Shown: positions 1 to 5,320 of the stretch, piece by piece
Numbering within the stretch: the first letter of the stretch is position 1
Layout of the letters: each line of letters opens with the position of its first letter
DNA from: Microcaldota archaeon
GTDB taxonomy: Archaea; Micrarchaeota; Micrarchaeia; Anstonellales; Anstonellaceae
Direction of reading: 5' to 3'
Assembly (NCBI GenBank): GCA_023248665.1
Contig: JAHFEC010000024.1
Location: 1 to 12,104, forward strand
DNA: 12,104 nt
Made by a program: the position numbers and the translations under genes
Notes under the pieces: generated by a model
Database searches by the model: none
Seen by the model: the letters and a program-made list of their open reading frames with translations, nothing else
What the model was told of the DNA's origin: nothing

Positions 1-91
1 TGAGGACGATGACGAACGCGATGGCCAGGATGAGGATGTATTCGATGGTGGCTTGGCCGCGAAAGCGCCGGGATTGGGCGGTGGGACGCAT
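1..91 (-). CDS. Class III signal peptide (archaeal type IV pilin-like) protein, 5' fragment
   Basis: Thirty codons are visible before the gene runs off the left edge. The peptide starts with a short basic stretch (R residues at 2, 8, 9 and 11) ending in G12. It continues as QATIEYILILAIAFVIVL. The pattern G|Q-x-T-x-E-Y followed by an uninterrupted hydrophobic segment is the class III signal peptide of archaeal pilins. There a dedicated prepilin peptidase cuts before Q, and the Glu at mature position 5 is conserved. The product is therefore expected to be a membrane-inserted pilus or pseudopilus subunit, or a surface protein using the same export route. The start is the ATG at 91-89, with a GGGGTG Shine-Dalgarno-like stretch at 105-100. 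The gene follows uS7 in the same direction, but a T-rich terminator-like stretch separates them, so it is probably transcribed on its own. Most of the protein is outside the window, so the subfamily cannot be given. Confidence 0.8.
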   Translation of the reverse strand, partial: MRPTAQSRRFRGQATIEYILILAIAFVIVL

Positions 92-108
92 AAGGTATGC
101 ACCCCGGC

Positions 109-121
109 GCATTTTAAAAAG
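109..121 (-). promoter_or_regulatory. Possible TATA box of the pilin-like gene
   Basis: On the minus strand the AT-rich octamer TTTTTAAAAT is centred about 25 nt before the ATG at 91. This is the distance expected for a leaderless archaeal transcript. No good purine-rich BRE precedes it, and the gene also has a GGGGTG Shine-Dalgarno-like stretch that a leaderless message would not contain. The two readings conflict, so confidence is low. Confidence 0.35.
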
Positions 122-169
122 ATGACGAAAGACAAAAACGGGAAAGAGAAAACAAAACACGAAAGAGAA

Positions 170-238
170 ACAGGATGGAAAAAACAGAAAACAAAAAGAA
201 AAACATTCGGCTCGCGGGCCAAAAAATCCGGTTTTTTA
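170..238 (-). terminator. Multi-tract T-rich terminator after uS7
   Basis: Starting at the uS7 stop codon, the transcript carries A6-CCGGA-T6 (237-221) and then T5 (203-199), T5 (197-193) and T6 (184-179), separated by a few C or G residues. Archaeal RNA polymerase terminates at such consecutive T-tracts without needing a strong hairpin. The position directly after the last ribosomal protein gene, and before an unrelated pilin gene, fits the end of the operon. Confidence 0.6.
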
Positions 239-844
239 ACGGGCGCTCCGGGCCATCCTTTCCGTCTCGTCCCGCTTCTTGACGGCGTACGAGTTCTGCA
301 CGTCGCCCCGGGCGGCCAGTTCGATCTCGTTGGCCAGCGCCTCGGCGAGCGTGCGCCGGTTGCTGAAAGCGCCCATGATGGCGGCCAGCGTGATGTTGCG
401 CAGGGCCATGTCGAGGCGGCGCGAGGCCGACACGTCCACGGCGACCTGATAGGACACGCCGCCGAACGACACGCGGGTGAAGTCCTCGCGGGGGGCGGAG
501 TTCTGCACCGCGTCCACGAGCACCTGCGCGGGGTTCTTCTTGGTCTTCTCGGCGATGATGGCAAAGGCCTCTTCGACCACGCGCATGACCTTGGTCTTCT
601 GCCCCTGCAGGGAGCCGTTGGTGCGGATGACCTTGCCGGACGTCTTCATGCCGGTGCCGCCGCGCATGAGCTTGTTCATCAGGCGCTCGACGATGTTGAC
701 CTTGCGCTTGCCGAACATGTGCTTGGCCTGCCGCCCGTGCGAGTGCGGGTACGCCACGGGGTCGAGGTTGACGTAGGCCACGAGGCTGGGGTCCGAAACG
801 ACGACCTCCTCCAGAGCGTATTTTCCGAATAGTTTGTCTGACAT
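236..844 (-). CDS. rps7: Small ribosomal subunit protein uS7
   Basis: This is the 202-residue archaeal/eukaryotic-type uS7 (S7p/S5e), which nucleates assembly of the 3' major domain of 16S rRNA and lines the E-site and mRNA exit of the 30S head. Visible family features are the KVNIVERLMNKLMRGG segment near residues 48-63, a central AFAIIAEKTKKNPAQVLVDA helix, the SFGGVSYQVAVDVSASRRLD rRNA-binding stretch, and a C-terminus with SYAVKKRDETERMA. The length is normal for Archaea. The start chosen is the ATG at 844. An in-frame ATG at 850 (ATG-TTT-ATG) would add two residues, but GGAG at 858-855 lies 10 nt before 844, equivalent to the spacing used by uS12. The gene lies 25 nt after the uS12 stop and is the last gene of the operon; a T-rich terminator overlaps its stop codon. 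No EF-2 gene follows. Confidence 0.95.
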   Translation of the reverse strand: MSDKLFGKYALEEVVVSDPSLVAYVNLDPVAYPHSHGRQAKHMFGKRKVNIVERLMNKLMRGGTGMKTSGKVIRTNGSLQGQKTKVMRVVEEAFAIIAEKTKKNPAQVLVDAVQNSAPREDFTRVSFGGVSYQVAVDVSASRRLDMALRNITLAAIMGAFSNRRTLAEALANEIELAARGDVQNSYAVKKRDETERMARSAR

Positions 845-854
845 AAACATGCAA

Positions 855-858
855 CTCC
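855..858 (-). promoter_or_regulatory. Shine-Dalgarno site deciding the uS7 start
   Basis: GGAG matches the 5' part of GGAGGTGAT, the complement of the archaeal 16S rRNA tail. Ten nucleotides separate it from the ATG at 844 and only four from the ATG at 850. In uS12, GGTGAT (the 3' part of the same motif) ends 5 nt before ATG, which places the full-length motif equivalently for 844. Confidence 0.55.
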
Positions 859-869
859 ATTCCTAACGT

Positions 870-1298
870 CTAACGTTTGGGTTTCTCCTTGCGCTTCTGC
901 ACCAGCATCTGCAGGTCCACGCCATTGACCTTGATGACCTTGTAGCGGACACCGGGGATCGAGCCCATCTGCCCGCGTTGCGAACCGCCCAAGCCGTCGA
1001 TGGTGACCTCGTCGTGCTCGTCGATGTAGTTGATGGCGCCCGAGCGCGGCGCGAAGGCGGTGACCATCTTGCCGTTCTTGATGAGCTGGACCTTGACGCA
1101 CTTGATGAGTCCGGAGTGGGGCTGCTTCTGCTCCAGCACCTTCTTCTCGATGACGATGCCCTTGGCCTGCGGCGCGCCCTCGATGGGGTCGAACTTCTCT
1201 CGCAGGCGCAGTTTCTTTCGCTTCCAAGGCTTCTTGAGCCAGCGCTGGCGCTTGCGTTTGCGCTCCAATTCACGTCCTGCGAATTCTCCTTTTCCCAT
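870..1298 (-). CDS. rps12: Small ribosomal subunit protein uS12
   Basis: This 142-residue protein of the 30S decoding centre is recognised by GAPQAKGIVIEK (41-52), KCVKVQLIKNGK (66-77), IDEHDEVTIDGLGG (92-105) and IPGVRYKVIKVNGV (114-127). The N-terminus is a highly basic archaeal extension ending in QRW. The ATG at 1298 has a perfect GGTGAT five nucleotides upstream (1309-1304). Two near-invariant loops are altered. The usual PNSAIRK is PHSGLIK (60-66). The Asp of the GDIPGVRYK motif, equivalent to the Asp that E. coli methylthiolates (D88), is Ser113. Both readings were checked at codon level. The reading frame is intact over its full normal length with all other core motifs, so this looks like a functional but divergent uS12 rather than a pseudogene. 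It lies between nusA and uS7, with a 97-nt spacer on the nusA side. Confidence 0.95.
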   Translation of the reverse strand: MGKGEFAGRELERKRKRQRWLKKPWKRKKLRLREKFDPIEGAPQAKGIVIEKKVLEQKQPHSGLIKCVKVQLIKNGKMVTAFAPRSGAINYIDEHDEVTIDGLGGSQRGQMGSIPGVRYKVIKVNGVDLQMLVQKRKEKPKR

Positions 1299-1303
1299 TC
1301 AAT

Positions 1304-1309
1304 ATCACC
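1304..1309 (-). promoter_or_regulatory. Shine-Dalgarno site of uS12
   Basis: A perfect GGTGAT lies five nucleotides (ATTGA) before the uS12 ATG. It is the cleanest Shine-Dalgarno site in the window and serves as the spacing standard used here to choose between alternative starts of other genes. Confidence 0.8.
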
Positions 1310-1359
1310 AGTTACGATATGCATCCGTCGGTTTTTTTCTCTTTCTTTTCCCTGAAGGA

Positions 1360-1391
1360 TTTTCTTTCTCTTGCGCACAAGAGAAAGAAAA
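1360..1391 (-). repeat. Perfect 14-bp inverted repeat between nusA and uS12
   Basis: The arms are TTTTCTTTCTCTTG (1360-1373) and its exact reverse complement CAAGAGAAAGAAAA (1378-1391), with a four-base loop (CGCA on +, TGCG on the transcript). The 5' arm in the RNA begins four nucleotides after the nusA stop codon. A further A/G-rich tract at 1332-1350 contains AAGAGAAA on the transcript. It could pair with part of the 5' arm instead of the 3' arm. Possible roles are a partial terminator, an RNA processing site or an mRNA stability element; none is proven. Confidence 0.75.
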
Positions 1392-1395
1392 GGCT

Positions 1396-1818
1396 TCACT
1401 TCGTGACGAGCTTGAGGTCGCTTGAGAACCTGCGCTGCAAGAGCGCGCGGTGCACCTTGATGCGCTCGCCGCCCTTGCCGATGGCGGCGCCGCGGTCCTT
1501 CTCGTCGACCGTGACGTAGACCGTCTTGGTATTGCTTTTCTCGTGCATGTTTATATTCGTTATCGGGATGGGCGCGAAGAGCGCGCGCAGGAACTGCTCC
1601 ATGTCCGGGTTGTCCTCGAACACGAGCACCTGCCGGCTGAACGCCTGGCGCACGCGCGTGATGTGGGCCCCCTTGGAGCCGATGGCCTTTCCCATGTCCT
1701 CGCGGGGCACGAGGAAGACCACGGCGCTCTCGAGGATGACCATGTCGGACGGGATGACGCCCGTGAGCTGCTCGAACGTGGCCATCGCCTTCAAATCGTC
1801 GTTGTTGAGTTCAACCAT
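1396..1818 (-). CDS. nusA: Archaeal NusA-like transcription factor (two KH domains)
   Basis: This 140-residue protein consists of two tandem KH RNA-binding domains, as in archaeal NusA, which lacks the N-terminal polymerase-binding and S1 domains of bacterial NusA. KH1 has the GSKG loop at 47-50 within MGKAIGSKGAHITRVRQAF. KH2 has GKGG at 114-117 within GAAIGKGGERIKVHRAL. It is expected to bind RNA during transcription and to act on RNA polymerase pausing or termination; the family's exact role in Archaea is not settled. The ATG at 1818 is 11 nt after the stop of the upstream orphan gene, with only a weak GTGGT Shine-Dalgarno-like stretch. Longer in-frame starts up to position 1971 run through the upstream gene in another frame and give no conserved sequence. 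The position next to uS12 is the usual archaeal one. Confidence 0.93.
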   Translation of the reverse strand: MVELNNDDLKAMATFEQLTGVIPSDMVILESAVVFLVPREDMGKAIGSKGAHITRVRQAFSRQVLVFEDNPDMEQFLRALFAPIPITNINMHEKSNTKTVYVTVDEKDRGAAIGKGGERIKVHRALLQRRFSSDLKLVTK

Positions 1819-1829
1819 GGCAAAACCAC

Positions 1830-2369
1830 TCACAAGAGCCTCATCAGCTCGGGGTCGATGGTGCGGGTGCCGAACGCCCCGGAGCCCGAGTTCGCGGGGC
1901 CGACGATGCTGAATGCCTGCAGGCTGGCCGAGGAATCGGCGACGGACGGCTCGGCTATGAGGCTCTCGCAACGGATGATCAAGTGGCTCTCGACCGACCG
2001 GCCCGTGTCGTTTGCGAAGAATATGTATTCGGCATAATCGCCGGGCTTGGCGATGGCCTGCGGCCAGAGCTTTGCCGGCGGGTTCGTCTCGAAATTCAGG
2101 ATTGCCCGGACATAAGAGCCGGAACCATTCCGGCCCTCGGCCAACGACAAGACAAGCCGGACGGATTTCACCGGGCTGGCCACGTCGAACGACGCCGCCT
2201 TCCTCGAGACGTCCTTGTAGTTCTGGAAAATGTGGCTGGCGCCAGCGACCTTGAATAGGGCGCTCTGCTCGCCTTGCAACTGGATGCGCTCGATCTGGAA
2301 GCAGACCCTCCGGTCCGGGATGCGGAGCGTTCGGGCCCGGGAGCTCGGGACGATGGAGATTTCGTTCAT
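1830..2369 (-). CDS. Unrecognised 179-residue protein inserted between eL30 and nusA
   Basis: I do not recognise this protein. The start is the ATG at 2369, one nucleotide after the eL30 stop (TGA-T-ATG), with GGTGGG about 5-10 nt upstream. This arrangement implies translational coupling. The nusA ATG follows its stop by 11 nt. The 179 residues contain no signal peptide, no membrane segment, only two cysteines (23 and 134), and no P-loop or other nucleotide-binding or metal motif that I can see. Alternating hydrophobic stretches (VKSVRLVLSL 67-76, SYVRAILNFE 85-94, DYAEYIFFAN 111-120, ESHLIIRCESLIAE 127-140) suggest a mostly beta fold. The region 141-168 is rich in Ser, Gly and Ala and looks flexible, ending in an acidic/hydrophobic tail. 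In most Archaea eL30 is directly followed by nusA, so this is an insertion into a very conserved operon. Its position suggests co-expression with transcription and translation genes. That is inference only. Confidence 0.75.
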   Translation of the reverse strand: MNEISIVPSSRARTLRIPDRRVCFQIERIQLQGEQSALFKVAGASHIFQNYKDVSRKAASFDVASPVKSVRLVLSLAEGRNGSGSYVRAILNFETNPPAKLWPQAIAKPGDYAEYIFFANDTGRSVESHLIIRCESLIAEPSVADSSASLQAFSIVGPANSGSGAFGTRTIDPELMRLL

Positions 2370-2370
2370 A

Positions 2371-2706
2371 TCAGCCCACCATTCCAAGAATCGGCGAATT
2401 TCCAGCCTCGATGACCACGAGCGCGGACACCGAGAACGGCTTGCCGCACACCGAGCCCAGCTCCATCGAGGTGCCCTCGAACGTGACGAGCGGCAGCTTG
2501 GAGAGGGCGCAGTAGCGCGAAAGGTCGGAGGCCTCCGGCGCGGGCATGTTCTGGGCGATGACAACAAGCTTTCCGCGCCCGAGCATGGCGTCTTTGAGCG
2601 CCGTGCGCAGGCCCAGCTTCACTTCGCCCGAGTCCAGGCACATGCGGATGGCCTTGCCCAGATTCATGGATTCAGAAGATGCACTCTCGCTTTTTCGTCT
2701 TGCCAT
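2371..2706 (-). CDS. rpl30e: Large ribosomal subunit protein eL30
   Basis: This 111-residue member of the L7Ae/L30e K-turn RNA-binding superfamily is typical of the archaeal polymerase operon. Recognisable elements are the N-terminal helix MNLGKAIRMCLDSGEVKLGL (14-33), GKLVVIAQNMP (45-55) and the C-terminal PFSVSALVVIEAG (90-102). The ATG at 2706 is preferred over an upstream in-frame GTG (2763) because GAGGTTGAT lies just before it (2718-2710). The extra 19 residues from the GTG (rich in Arg, Lys and Pro) resemble nothing in the family. A 150-nt gap with a strong TATA box separates it from rpoA'', so it probably heads its own transcription unit in addition to any read-through. It is separated from the next gene by a single nucleotide. 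Confidence 0.9.
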   Translation of the reverse strand: MARRKSESASSESMNLGKAIRMCLDSGEVKLGLRTALKDAMLGRGKLVVIAQNMPAPEASDLSRYCALSKLPLVTFEGTSMELGSVCGKPFSVSALVVIEAGNSPILGMVG

Positions 2707-2709
2707 TGA

Positions 2710-2718
2710 ATCAACCTC
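2710..2718 (-). promoter_or_regulatory. Shine-Dalgarno site deciding the eL30 start
   Basis: GAGGTTGAT is a one-mismatch-like version of GAGGTGAT and ends three nucleotides before the ATG at 2706. The alternative GTG at 2763 has no comparable site. Confidence 0.55.
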
Positions 2719-2774
2719 TCGAGCCGGCGGGGGAAAAACGGCTTTCTTTGCGCGCCGGATCACTCAGTTTCGAT

Positions 2775-2804
2775 AGATATTGGGCCCGCCGGCCCTTTTA
2801 TATC
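2775..2804 (-). promoter_or_regulatory. Promoter TATA box with overlapping inverted repeat upstream of eL30
   Basis: On the minus strand GATATAAAAG (2804-2795) is the best TATA box in the window, in a 150-nt gap between rpoA'' and eL30. Transcription would start near 2773, giving a leader of roughly 65-70 nt to the eL30 ATG. Directly after the TATA box is a hairpin, GGGCC-GGCG-GGCCC (2795-2782), and outside it GATAT (2804-2800) faces ATATC (2779-2775). The inverted repeat overlaps the site where TBP/TFB and polymerase would sit, so a bound repressor there could block initiation. That regulatory role is inference. Confidence 0.6.
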
Positions 2805-2812
2805 TTGTTATT

Positions 2813-2826
2813 GCGCCGGCGGGCGC
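2813..2826 (-). repeat. GC-rich hairpin after rpoA''
   Basis: The sequence forms a 5-bp stem, GCGCC (2813-2817) and GGCGC (2822-2826), with a four-base loop. It lies about 30 nt after the rpoA'' stop. No T-tract follows, so it is a poor terminator candidate. It resembles the hairpin at 2782-2795 in stem length and has a related G/C loop. Confidence 0.5.
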
Positions 2827-2856
2827 GAATTTTGCCTTGCGCCCCGTCGCAGGCAC

Positions 2857-5310
2857 TTACAGCTTCATTTTCAGCTTCACGAGGCCCGTGCCGACCGGGA
2901 CGAGCTGCCCCACGATGATATTCTCGGTCACGCCGATGAGCTTGTCCTCTTCGGCTTTCGTGGCCGCGTTGACGAGGTGCTTGAGCGTCTCCTCGAAGGC
3001 CGCGCGCGCCAGCACGCCGGCCTTGCCGCCGGAGAGCCCGTGCCGTCCGACGGATTGGATGGCGCCTTCCATGGTCATCGCGTCCGCCAGAAGCATGCAG
3101 TGGCGGGCGTCCACGTTGAGCCCCTGCATGTCCAGCACCTGCTTGAGCTCGCGCGCGAGGGAATTGCGCGCGGCTTCGACGCCGAGCACCTTCTCCATCT
3201 CCTTGACGTCGTTGGTGTAGCAGCGCTCGAAATCCACGCCCTCGATCTTGGAGATGCCGGCCAGATTGGAGCCGGCGGTGCGGATGAAGAGGCCGTTCTT
3301 GCCCTTGAGCACGATGGTGCGCGTGATGCGCTCGACGCCCTTCATCTGGAGGCCGCGCATCTTGGTGGAGAGGTGGCGCAGCTTCTTGAGCGACGCGCCC
3401 TTGGGCTTGACCGAGACCGTGTTCTCGCGGCTCTCGACCTCGTCCTCCTTGCCGGCGAAGGCCTTGACATGCTTGCGCACGGTGTCGATGTCGATCGCGT
3501 GGGCGTCCAGCTCGTCCTTGTCCACGTGGACGAATATCTTCTTGAGCGTGAAATCCTCGGTGATGTACGCCACCTTGTCGAGGCTGATCGACTCGATCTC
3601 CTTGGCGATCGCCTGGGCCTTCTTCTCGTCGGTGGAGGCCGCCCCCTTGAGGTGGATGTCCATCAGGGGCTTCTTGGGCGCGCGCCGAGCGTCCACCAGC
3701 TCGATGAGGCGGGGCAGGCCCGTGGGCACCTGCTCGGCGACGCCGGCATAGTGGAAGGTGCGCATGGTATTGTGGGTGATGATGCCGTCAAAAGTCGCAA
3801 ATGTTTCGCTACCCGGGACGGTGAAGTCATAGACATGGGAGTGGGAAGGCGCGACATATTCGAGCTTCTCAATCTCGTCCCAGACCACGTCGCTTTGTTC
3901 GGCCTGGCGCAAGGTAGCCAGTTCCGGGATGACGAGGCCCTTCAGCCCTGAGATGGCCGACAACTGCCCAACGTATTTGGCCAGGGTGCTACGGCCGATG
4001 CGACCGCGGCGGGTGGCACTGTTGACCAGACGGGAAGGGATGCCTGCCGCTTTGGAGGCGCGCCAGAGGGCTTTGCCGATACCGGGAATCTGGTCAACCG
4101 CGTCGTAGCCGTTCCGGGGGGCCGAGTCGGCCAGCAGACGCATGGCCGCCAGCCGCTCTGGCAGGTCGGAGCCGATTTTCTCCAAAAAGAGGCCGGCGTA
4201 GCGGTAGGAAACGGAGAGGTTGAAGGTTCGCCGGTCCGGGCGCTTGGTCGCATAGATGCCTAAGCGAGCCAGCAGCAGGGAGATGCCATCAATGAGCGCC
4301 TTGGATTTGGAGGAGGCGCGGATGACCTTGCGCTGGACGTTGACATTGCCGTCGCCGTCGAAATACCCGCGCAACATCGCGCCGATGAAGGCTTCGTCGG
4401 CCGCGTATGCGAAGGTGGGCACCTGTTTCTGATACGAGGAGGTGCCGCAGGTGGCTTTCATGAATTCGGCCAGAAGGGTCGAGTTGATGCGGATATCGTG
4501 GCCGATGGAGAAGCCGCGGGTGTTGGAGTATTCGTTGTGGGAGAATCCGCGTTCTTCGGCGAATGAGCGCACCTTCCTGAGGATGGGCTCCGCGGTGTTG
4601 GAAATGGAGAGGTAGTTGTGGGTGGAGTTGCCTTCGGCCAGGTAAATCCCGGCCAGCCATCCGAGTTGGGAGTCCAGTTCAAGTTGCGAGGCCATCGGCT
4701 TGCTGCTCTGCCGGGGGTAGGCATAGAGCTTGCCATTGTTGCAGACCATGTATTTGAGGCGGGATTGCAGCACTTCCTGCGCATCTACACGGGTGGCGCA
4801 GTCGGCACGGGCCAGGGAGAGGTTGCGCACCACTGGCAGGCGGTCGCGCACCTTGAGGGTGGCGCCTTCGACAGGCACGATGGCGTTGTCGCGCCGGATG
4901 ACAAAGGAGTGGAACGGGGTGGCGGTGATTTCCCGGCCGGATCGGAGGCGGATGCGCAGGAGCCTGCCGGGGGAAGGGTGGCGCGAAATGGCCGAAACCG
5001 TGCGCCATTCTATTTTCTCTTGCGAGGTGAGACTGGGAACGGACAGTCCGACCAAAAGGGGCAAATCGCAGATTTCATGCGTGTTCGGGCCTTCGCCTTC
5101 GCGCACATGGCCATATTGGGCGAAAATGGAATCAACGTATTCGCCGATTTTGACAGGGGTTATCGCCCCCCCTTGCGCGTCGGAGCGAACCAGCACCTGC
5201 TCGTCGTGGGGCAGGGACATCTGCGTGCCCGGCTCGCCGATGGACTGCGCGGCGACGATGCCGACGGCCTCGCCGACGGGGATGCGGTTCTGTTCGCTGG
5301 TCATGGCCAT
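2857..5310 (-). CDS. rpoA2: RNA polymerase subunit A'' (RpoA2) interrupted by an intein
   Basis: This is the C-terminal part of the largest RNA polymerase subunit, carrying the trigger loop, jaw and C-terminal clamp elements. The reading frame encodes 817 residues. Removing a 483-residue intein (32-514) leaves 334. The exteins read PVGEAVGIVAAQSIGEPGTQM joined to TMRTFHYAGVAE, the near-universal trigger-loop sequence. They end with family motifs TEGSNLAGISKIEGVD-like (here TAGSNLAGISKIEGVD), GLSGGKAGVLARAAFEETLKHL and ENIIVGQLVPVGTGLVKL. The start chosen is the ATG at 5310. A perfect GGTGAT (5320-5315) precedes it by four nucleotides, whereas the GTG at 5319 lies inside that Shine-Dalgarno sequence. 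An ATG at 5304 is a further option. The gene starts 10 nt after the rpoA' stop. The mature A'' is short: families such as Sulfolobus carry about 50 more residues before the EPGEAxG motif, and here only about 11 precede PVGEAVG. Confidence 0.95.
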   Translation of the reverse strand: MAMTSEQNRIPVGEAVGIVAAQSIGEPGTQMSLPHDEQVLVRSDAQGGAITPVKIGEYVDSIFAQYGHVREGEGPNTHEICDLPLLVGLSVPSLTSQEKIEWRTVSAISRHPSPGRLLRIRLRSGREITATPFHSFVIRRDNAIVPVEGATLKVRDRLPVVRNLSLARADCATRVDAQEVLQSRLKYMVCNNGKLYAYPRQSSKPMASQLELDSQLGWLAGIYLAEGNSTHNYLSISNTAEPILRKVRSFAEERGFSHNEYSNTRGFSIGHDIRINSTLLAEFMKATCGTSSYQKQVPTFAYAADEAFIGAMLRGYFDGDGNVNVQRKVIRASSKSKALIDGISLLLARLGIYATKRPDRRTFNLSVSYRYAGLFLEKIGSDLPERLAAMRLLADSAPRNGYDAVDQIPGIGKALWRASKAAGIPSRLVNSATRRGRIGRSTLAKYVGQLSAISGLKGLVIPELATLRQAEQSDVVWDEIEKLEYVAPSHSHVYDFTVPGSETFATFDGIITHNTMRTFHYAGVAEQVPTGLPRLIELVDARRAPKKPLMDIHLKGAASTDEKKAQAIAKEIESISLDKVAYITEDFTLKKIFVHVDKDELDAHAIDIDTVRKHVKAFAGKEDEVESRENTVSVKPKGASLKKLRHLSTKMRGLQMKGVERITRTIVLKGKNGLFIRTAGSNLAGISKIEGVDFERCYTNDVKEMEKVLGVEAARNSLARELKQVLDMQGLNVDARHCMLLADAMTMEGAIQSVGRHGLSGGKAGVLARAAFEETLKHLVNAATKAEEDKLIGVTENIIVGQLVPVGTGLVKLKMKL
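3769..5217 (-). mobile_element. Intein with LAGLIDADG homing endonuclease in RpoA''
   Basis: The element is 483 codons, in frame, from Ser1 to Asn483, inserted between M and T of GTQM/TMRTFH. Splicing blocks are present: block A SLPHDEQVLV (1-10), block B with TPFH (100-103), block F HVYDFTVPGSETFATF (461-476), and block G DGIITHN (477-483) with penultimate His482, terminal Asn483 and Thr as the +1 extein nucleophile. Ser1 replaces the commoner Cys1 and is a permitted class 1 nucleophile. The endonuclease has both dodecapeptide motifs: LGWLAGIYLAEG (185-196, acidic E195) and AMLRGYFDGDG (280-290, acidic residues in DGD). Block H-like LLLARLGIY lies at 314-322. A helix-rich, basic region with DQIPGIGKALWRASKAAGI (375-393) and RRGRIGRSTLAKYV (403-416) resembles the DNA-binding subdomain seen in other archaeal inteins. 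All catalytic positions appear intact, so it could both splice and home. The flanking lines look more GC-rich than parts of the intein (44 of 60 at 3661-3720 versus 31 of 60 at 3781-3840). Confidence 0.95.
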
Positions 5311-5314
5311 GAGT

Positions 5315-5320
5315 ATCACC
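5315..5320 (-). promoter_or_regulatory. Shine-Dalgarno site deciding the rpoA'' start
   Basis: A perfect GGTGAT follows the rpoA' stop directly (TAA-GGTGAT) and lies four nucleotides before the ATG at 5310. The GTG at 5319 is part of this motif and so is unlikely to be the start. A second in-frame ATG at 5304 would be 10 nt away. Confidence 0.65.

Noticed and set aside
2707..2763. GTG at 2763 as the start of eL30
   Set aside because: The extra 19 residues are unlike the family, and a Shine-Dalgarno site sits just before the ATG at 2706.
2977..3951. Plus-strand 324-residue frame opposite the C-terminal A'' extein
   Set aside because: It has a shadow composition (His, Leu, Asp, Glu, Gly), and the opposite strand carries clear RNA polymerase motifs.
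5311..5319. GTG at 5319 as the start of rpoA''
   Set aside because: It lies inside the GGTGAT Shine-Dalgarno sequence that serves the ATG at 5310.
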